A stretch of 64,000 bases of DNA from Chaetoderma sp. LZ-2023a (GCA_034401795.1 CM067366.1:67788014-67852013); one strand, 5' to 3'; positions 22,053-31,490 are shown, counted from the stretch's first letter. Program-made: numbers and translations. The notes: generated from the sequence alone by a model not told the origin.

Positions 22053-24128
22053 ATGTTCAAGGACCATGTCTGTTTTAGGTGTTCCCTGTGTAATATAGAT
22101 CATAGGTGTAATGTTTGTGCAGTGTGGTCCGTCGAAATGATGGTTAAGTTCCTTGCCCAGAAGGACTTGGCTGGGTCTGACGTGGGGTCAGGCGGTCCGA
22201 GAGGAAATCGTGGAGCGCCCGGTTCGGCCGGTGGGGGTACTCCACGTCCCCATCTGGAGGTGGCGGAGATGGCACCGCCGGCGTGGTTTGGTCCGGCTAT
22301 GCAGGGTTTTCTTCATAGCGTTCTGCCCACGCTGGTGTCGTCCCTGCTACCAAAGGTTGGGGGGCAGTTTCTCCCTATGCCTGGTACGGATCCTGTCCTC
22401 GGACAGGATTCTGGACTGGTTACCGAGGGGCCTGTCTCGTACGGTCCCCTGGCAGGCACGTCTGGCTTCGGTCAGACAGGTTCTGTCTCTCTGCGGCCAC
22501 CTCCGGGTGGTCCAGTAGCGGTGGCCGGTCCGTCAGGTATGGGAGCCGTCCGCCAGGACGGCTCCACGGTTGACTCGTCTAGTGACGGCTCTTCGGAGTC
22601 TGAAGACGAGGAGGCCGAGGAGGAGAGGTTGCTGCGGCCCGTGAAGCCGCAGGTGGAGAATATGGAGGTTGATTCCGTCCTGGACGGAACCGGCCTCCAT
22701 TTGTCTGGTTTGGCGCAAGCCAGGTCATCGGCTCCGCCTGCGGCTGAGGCCAATCCGTTACCTTGCACCGGTTCCGCGCGGCTTGGTTTGTCACCAGCCG
22801 TCATGGGAACGGGTGTGCCGGGCCAGGCGTGGTACTCACCTATCTCGCCTGGTCCGGCAGCCGGACGTGGGGTGCCGTTGGCGCCCGTGTCCGGCTATGG
22901 TTCCGCGACTGTTACGGGTCCGTACGGTTTTCCGTGCGGACCTACCCCATGGACCGGAGTGTTTCATGGGGTGGCGGCGGAACCGTGTGGTAGCGGAGTG
23001 CCTGGCGTGTCAGCCGTGGCTCCTTGCCGGGAGGCCGTGGCTGGCAGACCCGTGAGCACGTCAACGGGTGACGTGTTTGCGGGGGTGTCTTCATCGGAGG
23101 TAGATTGGTCAGATGCTCTGGCGTGGCTAGCCAGGGTTGACCCGTCTGTGGTTGCGGCCACGGTCGATGAAGATGCGCCCCGTCCATCGGTTGCGTCGAT
23201 TAGGACGGGGATTTTGCCCGGGGCCCGGATCCAGTCAGTGGGACTGGATCCACGGTTCATAGATTTGTTGGATGCTATTTATAGCAAACAACTAATGACC
23301 AAGGGTCAGCTCCCTGCGGCCTCCAGGGAGGTGCGGGCAAGATGTCGTATTCCGCGGGGTGAATACGACAGGTATGGTGTAGTCCCGTCGGTCACGGAGG
23401 ATGACCGATGGGTACTGGGAGTCCAGAGTGCCGGGTCGGGTGGCCCCGTTCCGGCACTAGTGGATAAGTCCCAGGTACACCAGGAAGAAGTCCTGTCCCT
23501 ATGCGATGAGGGTGTGAGGGCAGCGATGAGCGCTGTCAATCACTCTTATCGTCTCCTTCAGTCGGTGTGGGCTGAAGCGGGGGCAGGCCACCCTGTGCCA
23601 CCTGTGGCGCTTTCATGTGTTAATGACGGCTTGGTGCTGTCAATGGACGCATTGGCAAGGGTGCAAGCGCGAGTGACGAAGTCCAGGAGGCAAATGGTCA
23701 TTGACCATATGCGTCCGGCTACGGCAGTCAGGGAGCGTCTTCTTGGGACGCCCCTGACAGGGCCTAGCATCTTTGGTGGCCAAGCGCGGGCCATCTTAGA
23801 GGACACCGCCAGTATCGCGCAGAATCGGTTAGCGGTAAATCTACAGCTAGAGCTAGTGCGGCAAGCGCACGCACTAGGGGCTGTGGGCAAACCGCTAACG
23901 GGACAGCCTTCAAAGATGCAGAAGAAGCATAAGAGCAAGGCGAAAGCCAGGCCTGTTGCGACTTCTGTTTCAGCTGGGTTCTCGGAGCCGCTGCCGGCGA
24001 AGAAGCCCAGGAAGGTTGTAGAGGCGCCTACCCTCCCCAATGTTGCTCCTAACCGCCCTAGAGGCGGGAAGGGCAAGGGTAAGGGTAAGGCCTCAAAGGG
24101 CGGACAGAAGGGGCCGAAGCGTACCTGA
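22053..24128 (+). CDS. Gag-like protein of DIRS copy B
   Basis: 691 codons from the first ATG. The frame stays open 17 codons further upstream (after a TAG at 21999) and encodes the conserved CDDCHKFVRV, so the true N-terminus is probably longer or spliced. In order: a Cys-rich N-terminus (CFRCSLCNIDHRCNVC) that could bind zinc or nucleic acid; a Pro/Gly-rich region; an acidic Ser/Glu tract (about residues 172-192); another Pro/Gly-rich stretch; a folded-looking C-terminal half (about 330-640); and a very basic Gly/Lys tail suited to nucleic-acid binding. It has no resemblance to retroviral capsid that I can see; the nucleocapsid role is inferred from position. It ends at TGA 24126-24128; the same frame stays open beyond into the RT ORF. 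The ORF looks intact. Confidence 0.85.
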   Translation: MFKDHVCFRCSLCNIDHRCNVCAVWSVEMMVKFLAQKDLAGSDVGSGGPRGNRGAPGSAGGGTPRPHLEVAEMAPPAWFGPAMQGFLHSVLPTLVSSLLPKVGGQFLPMPGTDPVLGQDSGLVTEGPVSYGPLAGTSGFGQTGSVSLRPPPGGPVAVAGPSGMGAVRQDGSTVDSSSDGSSESEDEEAEEERLLRPVKPQVENMEVDSVLDGTGLHLSGLAQARSSAPPAAEANPLPCTGSARLGLSPAVMGTGVPGQAWYSPISPGPAAGRGVPLAPVSGYGSATVTGPYGFPCGPTPWTGVFHGVAAEPCGSGVPGVSAVAPCREAVAGRPVSTSTGDVFAGVSSSEVDWSDALAWLARVDPSVVAATVDEDAPRPSVASIRTGILPGARIQSVGLDPRFIDLLDAIYSKQLMTKGQLPAASREVRARCRIPRGEYDRYGVVPSVTEDDRWVLGVQSAGSGGPVPALVDKSQVHQEEVLSLCDEGVRAAMSAVNHSYRLLQSVWAEAGAGHPVPPVALSCVNDGLVLSMDALARVQARVTKSRRQMVIDHMRPATAVRERLLGTPLTGPSIFGGQARAILEDTASIAQNRLAVNLQLELVRQAHALGAVGKPLTGQPSKMQKKHKSKAKARPVATSVSAGFSEPLPAKKPRKVVEAPTLPNVAPNRPRGGKGKGKGKASKGGQKGPKRT

Positions 24129-24302
24129 GGGTACAAAAGCTCCCTTCATATCCGCCTGGACCGCGCCTGTGCGACAGGAACAGCGGTGCCAGTTATACCC
24201 GTCGTGCCTAGAACGAAATGGTTCTCACTCTCTCTCGTTAAGAAAGAGGGGGGGGGGGGGCGGACTGCGAGCCGGACAACCCCGTTAGACGTCAAGGCGT
24301 CT

Positions 24303-27188
24303 ATGGTGGGTGGAAGGCTCATGCGTTTCGTCGAGGCCGGGCGAGGTGTGACGTCAGACAGTCTGGTCCTGGGATGGTTATCCCAGGGTTACATGCCGGA
24401 GTGGTGGGACTTTCCGCCACAAAATCTGTCTTTGGCACCTGTCTGGACACCCGTACCAAGGGAGCCAGACAAGTTAGAAGCCGTTCAAAAGGAAGTGTCG
24501 GGTTTGCTTCTGAAGGGAGCAATAAAACCAGCAAACCGGAACACTCCAGGCTTCTATTCAAACATGTTCCTTGTCCCCAAGAGCACAGGGGGATGGAGAC
24601 CCATACTCAATCTCAGGCCATTAAATTGGTTTATCCATACGCCTCGGTTCCAGATGGAAACGCCGAGGTCGGTAATGGCGGGATTGAGGAAAGGAATGTG
24701 GTGTGTATCGATCTATCTGAAAGATGCATATTTCCACATTCCGATGAATCGGAGTTGGCACAGGTTTCTGAGATTTGCGTTTCAGAATCAAGTATGGGAG
24801 TTTACAGTTCTCCCGTTTGGCCTGTCGACAGCTCCGAGGGTTTTCACAAGAGTGGTCCTTGCGGTGACAGCGTTTCTCAGAAAAGAGAACGTGGCGCTAC
24901 ACACCTACATAGACGACTGGCTGCTCAAGGCAGACTCGGCAGCCAGGTTGAACGTGGATACTGCTCTGACTCTGAAGTTACTTTCAGATCCAGGCTGGAT
25001 AGTCAACGAGGAGAAATCCGAGTTGACGCCCACTCAACATTTCGTTTATTTGGGGATGCGATTCGACCTCGAGGAGGGCAGGGTTTACCCGTCAGAGCCC
25101 AGAGTGGTGTCTCTGTTAGCCATCCTCAGGAGTTTTCGAGTGGGAAACCACATTCAGGCGAGGCGGTTCCTTCAGATGCTGGGCATGATGGTCTCCATGG
25201 AGCAGGTTATCCCGTACGCTGCTCTAATGCGAAGACCTATCCAGTTGTATCTGATGTCTCTATGGAAACAGAGAACAGAACCCCTGTCAAAACTGGTGCC
25301 AGTTTTGGAGCCGATAATATCGCATCTTCTATGGTGGAAACAGCGTCAGAATCTCCTAATAGGGGTTTCGCTGCACCTACCCCACCCCCAGCTGTCCGTC
25401 TACACGGATGCATCGCTGGAGGGGTGGGGTGCCTGCCTGGGAGAACACCAGGTCTCGGGCACATGGGCTCTCCCGGAGAGTCAGCTGCATATCCATCTGT
25501 TGGAAATGATGGCAGTGGAACTGGCGTTGGAAGAGTTCCTTCCGATGATCAGGGGCAAGGTGATATTGATACGGTCGGACAATTCGACAGTAGTATCATA
25601 TATAAATCGCCAAGGCGGGACCAGGTCGCCCACCCTGTGCATCAGGGTGTGGCACTTGATTCAATGGTGCAGGAATTACTCGGTTGTTTTGAAAGCAGCT
25701 CATATTCCTTGCCGATTGAACATTCTGGCGGATGCTTTGTCTCGCAGACAGAGAATCTTGCCAACAGAATGGTCCCTCAACCCTCCGGTTCTACGACGGA
25801 TCTTCGAGCATTGGGGCAAACCCAACGTGGACTTGTTCGCCACAAAGGAAAACGCTCAAATCATGACATGTCTCGCCGATTCCAGATCCAAATGCCGTCG
25901 ATACAGACGCTCTGGCGATAAGCTGGAGAGGGATGCACACTTACGCGTACCCACCCACCATTCTTCTACCGAAGGTATTGGTGAAGGTCAGGGAGGAGCC
26001 GTGTCTGGTCCTGCTAATAGCGCCGTATTGGCCGAGCAGAGCGTGGTTCACGGATCTTCTAGATCTGCTGGTGGAAAATCCTGTGCAGTTGCCCGAGATT
26101 CCGAACATAATCTCCCAGGCCAAGGGACGCTTCCTACACGAGCATCCCGAAATGTTCAAATTGACTGCGTGGATGTTGTCAAACAACGTTCCACGTCGGA
26201 AGGCTTTTCTCGACAGGCTGCTGATTTCATCGCGGCTGCGAGAAGGAGGTCAACCTTCAAGTCATATAACAACAAGGTTAACAGATTTGCAGACTGGTGT
26301 GAAGAAAAGGGTATTGATACCTTTCAATCCACTATTCAGCAAATAGCAGACTTTCTCTGTGAGCTGTTCTTTGCAGGACTAGCTCCCGTCACAGTTGCTG
26401 GATACAAGTCAGCTTTGGCATCAGTTATCCCTTGTCTAGCCAACAGGGATAGTCCAGAGGTGACCCAGTTAAATGTGATGTTGAAGGGAATGAGCAATCT
26501 CCGCCCGAGACAACCGGTAGTCATTCCAGCCTGGAGTCTATCTTTAGTGCTTAATGTACTGGCCAAGCATCCTTTCGAACCGTTGCGTTCGGCTAGTCTA
26601 AAGCATTTGACTCTAAAGGCGGTCTTTCTATTGGCAGCTTCCTCAGCTAGAAGACGCAGTGAGATCCATGCGCTTTCGGCAGAGAGGAACCGATTTATTG
26701 TTTCTGGAGAAGGTCTGCGTCTTCTGCCAAGAGCAGAGTTTATGTCAAAGAACCAATCTTTGAGATATCCCGGCAAACCGATCATTATACCGAAGTTAAC
26801 TAGGTTTGATCGTGATGCCAGTGTCTGGTGCCCGGTCCGTGCTTTGACTAAGTACAAGAAACGGACTGACTCGTTACGGTCGAACGATAGACATCTGTGG
26901 ATCTGCCATAAAAAGCCTTATGGCGCCGCATCCATGGATACTATCTCTCGTTGGGTGGTCGAATGCATTCAGACTACTCACGAGATGGCGACTGGGCACC
27001 AGGTGCGGGGCGTAAGGGCACACGATGTTAGAGGAATAGCCGCCTCGACCGCCCTTTACAATGGTGTTCCGTTAGAGGACATCATGGCCGTTGCACAATG
27101 GCACTGTGAGTCCTCATTTACGGATTACTATATGAGGGATGTGTCAGACTCAGCCAATCCACTCGCTTTAGCTGTTTTGAAACGATAG
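24303..27188 (+). CDS. reverse transcriptase-RNase H-tyrosine recombinase polyprotein of DIRS copy B
   Basis: 961 codons from ATG 24303, chosen because it directly precedes the conserved GGRL start of DIRS RTs; the frame is open back to the Gag stop at 24128 but has no earlier ATG. RT (about 1-300) has NLRPLN, motif A and YIDD at 202-205. RNase H (about 365-500) has D369, E401, D426 and D516-equivalent D477. The recombinase (about 635-961) has Arg784, His907-x-x-Arg910 and Tyr943, the R-H-R-Y set. Two defects: motif A reads IYLKDAYF, Tyr138 replacing the catalytic Asp kept in copy A. Residues about 521-634 are out of frame, with the true sequence (PDPNA...AYPPTILLPK...) in the +1 frame at about 25870-26205, bounded by two compensating indels. 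The ORF looks whole but RT should be inactive; the recombinase looks intact. Confidence 0.9.
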   Translation: MVGGRLMRFVEAGRGVTSDSLVLGWLSQGYMPEWWDFPPQNLSLAPVWTPVPREPDKLEAVQKEVSGLLLKGAIKPANRNTPGFYSNMFLVPKSTGGWRPILNLRPLNWFIHTPRFQMETPRSVMAGLRKGMWCVSIYLKDAYFHIPMNRSWHRFLRFAFQNQVWEFTVLPFGLSTAPRVFTRVVLAVTAFLRKENVALHTYIDDWLLKADSAARLNVDTALTLKLLSDPGWIVNEEKSELTPTQHFVYLGMRFDLEEGRVYPSEPRVVSLLAILRSFRVGNHIQARRFLQMLGMMVSMEQVIPYAALMRRPIQLYLMSLWKQRTEPLSKLVPVLEPIISHLLWWKQRQNLLIGVSLHLPHPQLSVYTDASLEGWGACLGEHQVSGTWALPESQLHIHLLEMMAVELALEEFLPMIRGKVILIRSDNSTVVSYINRQGGTRSPTLCIRVWHLIQWCRNYSVVLKAAHIPCRLNILADALSRRQRILPTEWSLNPPVLRRIFEHWGKPNVDLFATKENAQIMTCLADSRSKCRRYRRSGDKLERDAHLRVPTHHSSTEGIGEGQGGAVSGPANSAVLAEQSVVHGSSRSAGGKSCAVARDSEHNLPGQGTLPTRASRNVQIDCVDVVKQRSTSEGFSRQAADFIAAARRRSTFKSYNNKVNRFADWCEEKGIDTFQSTIQQIADFLCELFFAGLAPVTVAGYKSALASVIPCLANRDSPEVTQLNVMLKGMSNLRPRQPVVIPAWSLSLVLNVLAKHPFEPLRSASLKHLTLKAVFLLAASSARRRSEIHALSAERNRFIVSGEGLRLLPRAEFMSKNQSLRYPGKPIIIPKLTRFDRDASVWCPVRALTKYKKRTDSLRSNDRHLWICHKKPYGAASMDTISRWVVECIQTTHEMATGHQVRGVRAHDVRGIAASTALYNGVPLEDIMAVAQWHCESSFTDYYMRDVSDSANPLALAVLKR

Positions 27189-27690
27189 TTAGTGACCACA
27201 CTGCTTTTCCCCTTTTTTCACTTTGGTAAGAAAAGAACCTAAAGCAGGCATGGTCAAGCGAGAGGATGTCAACCAGATTGTGTCACTGATGGCCGAACCG
27301 GTGAATGGTTGGAGGCGGTACGTCTGAAGTCCTGTTATCATAAGGTAATTCAATAGGTGAGAGTTTTTTGTATTATGTATATGTATCATGTTCATTCATC
27401 TTATATATTCATGCTCATTCCCAGGCTAATACAAGCAATATGCAGGGAGTAGTTAACCCTCTTGGCATATTGGTGTTTTCAGGCGAGATACATGTTCGTT
27501 AGTTCTCTCCCTTTTCTTAGGAGGAAAAAGGGGGGGGGGGGGGCTGTGACGCGAATGTGATTCGGTTCCGTGAACTTGACGGTCCTTTTAGGTCTCCGTT
27601 AGTCAAGTTTGAAGTCTAAAATCTTTCTCCAAGGGGCAAAATTAGCATGTATGGCTTGCCCCTTCCCACCAGGTTACTGATCAAATCTGG

Positions 27691-27793
27691 TGTATATCAG
27701 AAGTAACAGAATGGTGAGTATTGATCGAAGGAGAATGCAGGAAATGTCAATTTCCCTTTCTCCGAGATCTAACAATACTCACCATTCTGTTAC
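27691..27793 (+). repeat. internal complementary region (ICR) of DIRS copy B
   Basis: 27691-27735 is the exact reverse complement of 20927-20971 (left end). 27736-27793 is the exact reverse complement of 27984-28041 (right end). The two abut, so the ICR reproduces the junction of the two element ends, as in the DIRS-1 model for regenerating termini during circle formation. Confidence 0.95.
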
Positions 27794-27861
27794 GGACCCA
27801 GCCTCCCAGCCCCACGGAGGCAAGTCATAGTTTTCTCTTGTTTGGTGGCTATGCAAACAAT

Positions 27862-28003
27862 ATGAGCTCTATGGTAAACGGGTACTCGGCAGTTGGGAGC
27901 CGAGTACCCGGTTCCCAGGAGTCGGTAAAGCTTTCTAAGTCTATAATCCTAGAGCCGCTGTCAAGGCCAGCTGTATATCAGAAGTAACAGAATGGTGAGT
28001 ATT
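27862..28003 (-). repeat. right inverted terminal repeat of DIRS copy B
   Basis: Inverted copy of 20939-21080. The outer 38 bp (28004-28041) are specific to the right end and are matched only in the ICR. Confidence 0.9.
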
Positions 28004-28041
28004 GTTAGATCTCGGAGAAAGGGAAATTGACATTTCCTGCA

Positions 28042-28222
28042 GTCTCGGGCACATGGACTCTCCAGGAGAGCCAGCTGCATATCAATCTGTTGGAAATGAT
28101 GGCAGTGGAACTGGCGTTAGAAGAGTTTCTTCCGATGTTCAGGGGCAAGGTGATATTGATACGGTCGGACAATTCGACGGTAGTATCATACATAAATCGC
28201 CACGGCGGGACCAAGTCACCCA
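28042..28222 (+). pseudogene. RNase H fragment of DIRS copy A, right of the copy B insertion
   Basis: Continues copy A exactly from the break at 20926. It encodes SGTWTLQESQLHINLLE and RSDNSTVVSYINR of the RNase H domain. Homology to copy B ends near 28222; the recombinase and right ITR of A are missing. Confidence 0.9.
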
Positions 28223-28689
28223 CACTGCACTGGAAACGCCTCTCTCCCACTGCCCTACTATTTATCGTAAGAGCCACTCATCCCTACCACTAATTCCCTG
28301 TTTATACCAAAAGGGAACACACTGTGTATATGCATATACATGTGCAAAACAATGGCACACCCAAGCCATTTACCCTTCAAATGCTGAGACTCATCAGTGG
28401 CAGAGGCCCTACATACACGGGTCCAGCTAAGAACATTCGGTGAGCATGTGCAGGCACATGCTCAGTTGCAGGGACCCTGAATCAAGGGTCCCCAACTAAT
28501 CAAGGGTTCCCAAGTAAGAACAATCAGTGAGCATGTGCGTGCACATGCTCAGTGGTAGGGATCCTTGCTGGGGTTCCATGGCCTATAAATAGGAGGCACT
28601 GAACCAGTGTCAGGCATCTGACTTTCGTCCTCCAACTGAAGACAAGCGTCAGGTATACTTCAGCGGCGTGGCTTATCACGTTTTACTAG
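28223..28689 (+). promoter_or_regulatory. LTR- or promoter-like segment with TATA box and 82-bp direct repeat
   Basis: Two copies of a GTGAGCATGTG...CACATGCTCAG block (near 28438 and 28524) each carry an inverted CATGTG/CACATG core. Downstream is GGCCTATAAATAGGAGG (about 28579-28595), a good TATA box. This looks like the U3-R part of an LTR or another promoter-bearing repeat. No coding region or second LTR was found. Confidence 0.4.
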
Positions 28690-28977
28690 TTCTTACGTGT
28701 ATATTTGGATAAGAACCTTATTTGGGAGAAACATATAGATATTGTAACAACTAAGGTTGCAAAGAACGTTGGTATCATGCGTCGACTCAAAGCCTACTTA
28801 ACACATGACCTTTTAAAAACACTTAGCACACTAATACGCCCATACTGTAACGCCATATGGAGTAATACATATCAATCTAAACTCACAAAACTGAAAGCAC
28901 TACAAAAGAAAGCCATTAAACTTTTTTCACAAACAGCAGAGGGCCAAAATATTTTCAAAACCGAACAACTACGGCCA
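28690..28977 (+). pseudogene. RT thumb fragment of a family T LINE
   Basis: Encodes VYLDKNLIWEKHID to LFSQTAEGQNIFKTEQL, collinear with residues of the copy at 9979-10975, with a small internal deletion near STLIRPYCN. Truncated at both sides. Confidence 0.8.
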
Positions 28978-29640
28978 TCCTTAAACAATAGTTTGGTTGG
29001 CCTCTCCCGACCTACCCTAGAAAAAACCTGCCTTTTTGTTATAGTTTCTTGTGATCAAATAATTGTTTTTGTTTTCTGATGTATGTCATAATGTCCATTG
29101 GGCACCACAAAGGTTAATTCAGCGATAATACGCATTTAGGATTGTTGAAAGATAACCAACAAACATATTTTCGTCACATAGCCGGTTAACCCTTACCACT
29201 CTGGTATCAATTTTCTGTCTTTTACCGTGTCAATAGCAAAGAAACTGGTGTACAAATATGAACACCAGTTCCACTTTTAATTTAACAAAGAGTTAAAGAA
29301 AAATAGGAGGGTGTGTCTTCAAACAGTCAATCAGTGAATGGCTCACCTCCACTTTGTAGCGAACATTGAATATTCTTTACCGCAGAGTATATATAATGAC
29401 CAAAATGAATGCCACGAAAAAAGTTAGATCATCATTTTCCATGGGACATTACCCATTAGTTAATTAACCCTTTAGTGCTCAAAAGGCAAAGGTGGATTAC
29501 ATATGATCAGTAAAAGGTTTCAGAAATACATTTTTCATTCTCCTACATCATGTTTATCTTAAGAAGGTAAATGTCATAAAGCATGCTTCCGTACCATGCA
29601 TAGCGCTGGAAAATCTGCATAGGTGAAATTCAAATTTGGT
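28978..29640. other. unassigned intronic stretch
   Basis: No gene. Contains TTAACCC-type starts (about 29186 and 29465) that may be remnants of TTAA-inserting elements, but their other ends are not found. Confidence 0.35.
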
Positions 29641-29649
29641 TCAGTACAG

Positions 29650-29890
29650 CTCAGAAATACGGTAACATGTTCCCAAAACAAAAACAGAAACATGTTAGTA
29701 CAATTATATTGTTAACATAACTGGATTGGTAGACATTGCTGCCTAAGGCTTCCAATCCAGTTATGTTCAAAATGTTCAGCAGAACATTTTTTACGTCATG
29801 TTTAAAATTGTACTAACATGTTTCTGTTTTGGATCAATGTTTTCCAATCCAGTTTTTTTTCAAAATATTCAACAGTACGTTTTATTTTGT
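29650..29890. repeat. M4 hairpin element, copy 1
   Basis: Inverted arms around GACATTGCTGCC, flanked by CAGAAACATGTTAGTAC and its reverse complement. Also seen at 36195-36400 and 61850-62020. Confidence 0.65.
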
Positions 29891-30115
29891 TTTGGAAACA
29901 TTTTCAGTTAATTCTGAGCTGTTAGTGTCCACATGGATAGCTTGTGCAAAGAACATGCTACGGATTGTGTTTTTAAGCAGAATCCTTTCTGTCCAGTTCG
30001 TATTGATACCAGAGTTATCTTTCTTACGTGTTCTTTAATCGTCAAGAGTGGTCAAGAAAATCAAAATTTCTACTTAACGATTGCCTATGTCCAAGCCTAG
30101 AAAATATTATTTTTA

Positions 30116-30494
30116 GCTCGACCTTACAAAGTATAACGAGCTATTGTGATACCCTGCACGTCGTCCCAGCCGCGTCGTCCAATTCGCATTAATGCATTTA
30201 GCTCAGCTTTTCTGTTTATAATTCAAGTTTGGTTAATCATACTGGACCCAAAACTCGGCCACATGTTTCCTTATAATGATACGCCATCTCACGATGACCT
30301 TGGGGTCAAAAGGTCACGGTCATTGTGACCTTCGTAAAAACCTTGTTTTTTTTCAACATTAACATTTTCCGTTTAGCTCAACTTTGCTGTTTATATCTCA
30401 GGTTTGGTTAATCATACTGGAGCCAAACATGCCTCCTTATAATGACACATGTCACACAATGATGTTTTAGTCAAAAGGTCAAAGGTCAAGGTTA
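30116..30494. repeat. tandem repeat, 176-bp unit, two copies
   Basis: TAGCTCAGCTTTTCTGTTTATA near 30199 recurs near 30375, and both units run to AAAAGGTCA-type motifs. Confidence 0.7.
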
Positions 30495-31353
30495 CTCATA
30501 TGCATGGCGAGCTGTCATCCGTCATCCATCCATTTGTTTAAAAATGCTACTCTTCATTAATCGCTTGGCAGATTTCAACCTAATTTAGCTGGATGGATAG
30601 AATTGATTGGTCAATTTTTTTGGTTAAAATCTTACATTTTATGATAAATTTATTGGAAATTGTCAAAATACTACTACTCATTAACCTCTTGGCAGATTTC
30701 AACCTAATTTGGCTAGAAGGACCCTAATGCTTTCGGTTTCAGAACATGTATACATAATTTTGATTGGTCAATTTGTTTGTATGAAAATCTTTGATTTTAT
30801 GAAAAATTTACTGGAAATTTTCAAACCTCTACTTATTAAACGCTTGTCAGATTTCAACTTACTTTGGCTGGAAGGACCCTATAGGACTAGGCTTCATAGG
30901 TTATATACAGAATTTTAATTGTTCAAGTTTTTTGGTGAAAATCTTAGATCTTATGAAAAATTAACCAGAAATTGGTAAACTGCTACTCATCACTAACCGC
31001 TTGAAAGATTTCAATCCTAGTTGGCTACGAAATTGTCGAAATGCATCTTCCCCTTAACCATTTGGTGGATTGTATCCAAATTTGGCTGGAAGGATTTTCT
31101 AATGGTAGGCTCTAGAACTTCTATTCAGAATTTTGGGTGGTCAATTTTTTGGTGGCCATTTGGATTTTTTAAAAATCCAGAACCATTTAAAACACTACCA
31201 CTTAATTAGTAGGCCAATTTCAACGAAACTTGTGTGGAGGCTTCGAAAATTATGATGGATAATTTTTGAAAAAATCCAAGATGGTATTTAAATGCAAATG
31301 GTTCAAATCCTAATGGTCCAGGTTAGCGTTACAGGCCCTTGGACCTCTTGTTG
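30495..31353 (-). mobile_element. tandem-cored dispersed element P4 (type I core)
   Basis: Reverse-orientation relative of 57753-58828. Units recur at about 30564, 30688, 30843 and 31000, with a nominal unit of about 156 bp. It ends ACAGGCCCTTGGACCTCTTGTT, the reverse complement of the CAAGAGGCCCAAGGGCCTGT start seen at 57753 and 63974. Non-autonomous; no ORF. Confidence 0.7.
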
Positions 31354-31431
31354 AGAAGGCTGTCTATATTTATTTTATGTTTGAAGTCAAGCTTTATATT
31401 CATTGCAAAGTCATAAAGTCGAGCTTCATGG

Positions 31432-31490
31432 TTGAAAATTTACCACTGAAACGACTGACTCCAGCCATTGCAGTGGTAATTTAAAAAAAT
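31432..31490. repeat. M1 MITE remnant
   Basis: Central palindrome only (TTTACCACTGAAACGACTG and its partner arm). Confidence 0.5.

Larger units (their letters stand above)
20927..28041 (+). mobile_element. DIRS copy B: complete tyrosine-recombinase retrotransposon, 7,115 bp
   Basis: The boundaries are fixed by two independent signals. First, host copy A reads CACCAG/GTCTCGGG across the join, as copy B's own sequence does at 25445-25460. Second, the internal complementary region (27691-27793) is the exact reverse complement of the first 45 bp and last 58 bp of the element. The layout is that of DIRS retrotransposons: left ITR, Gag-like ORF, RT-RNase H-YR ORF, ICR, inverted right ITR. No target duplication is made, as expected for integration by a tyrosine recombinase through a circular intermediate. 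It lies in sense orientation inside intron 1 of the small mitochondrial-protein gene. Confidence 0.95.

Noticed and set aside
24374..25921. 515-codon ORF in another frame over the DIRS RT
   Set aside because: Shadow of the RT-RNase H frame: all conserved RT motifs are in the 24303 frame, and this one reads unrelated Ser/Gly-rich sequence.
27736..28041. A separate 300-bp inverted-repeat MITE
   Set aside because: Its left arm is the second half of the DIRS ICR and its right arm the DIRS right end; it is part of copy B.
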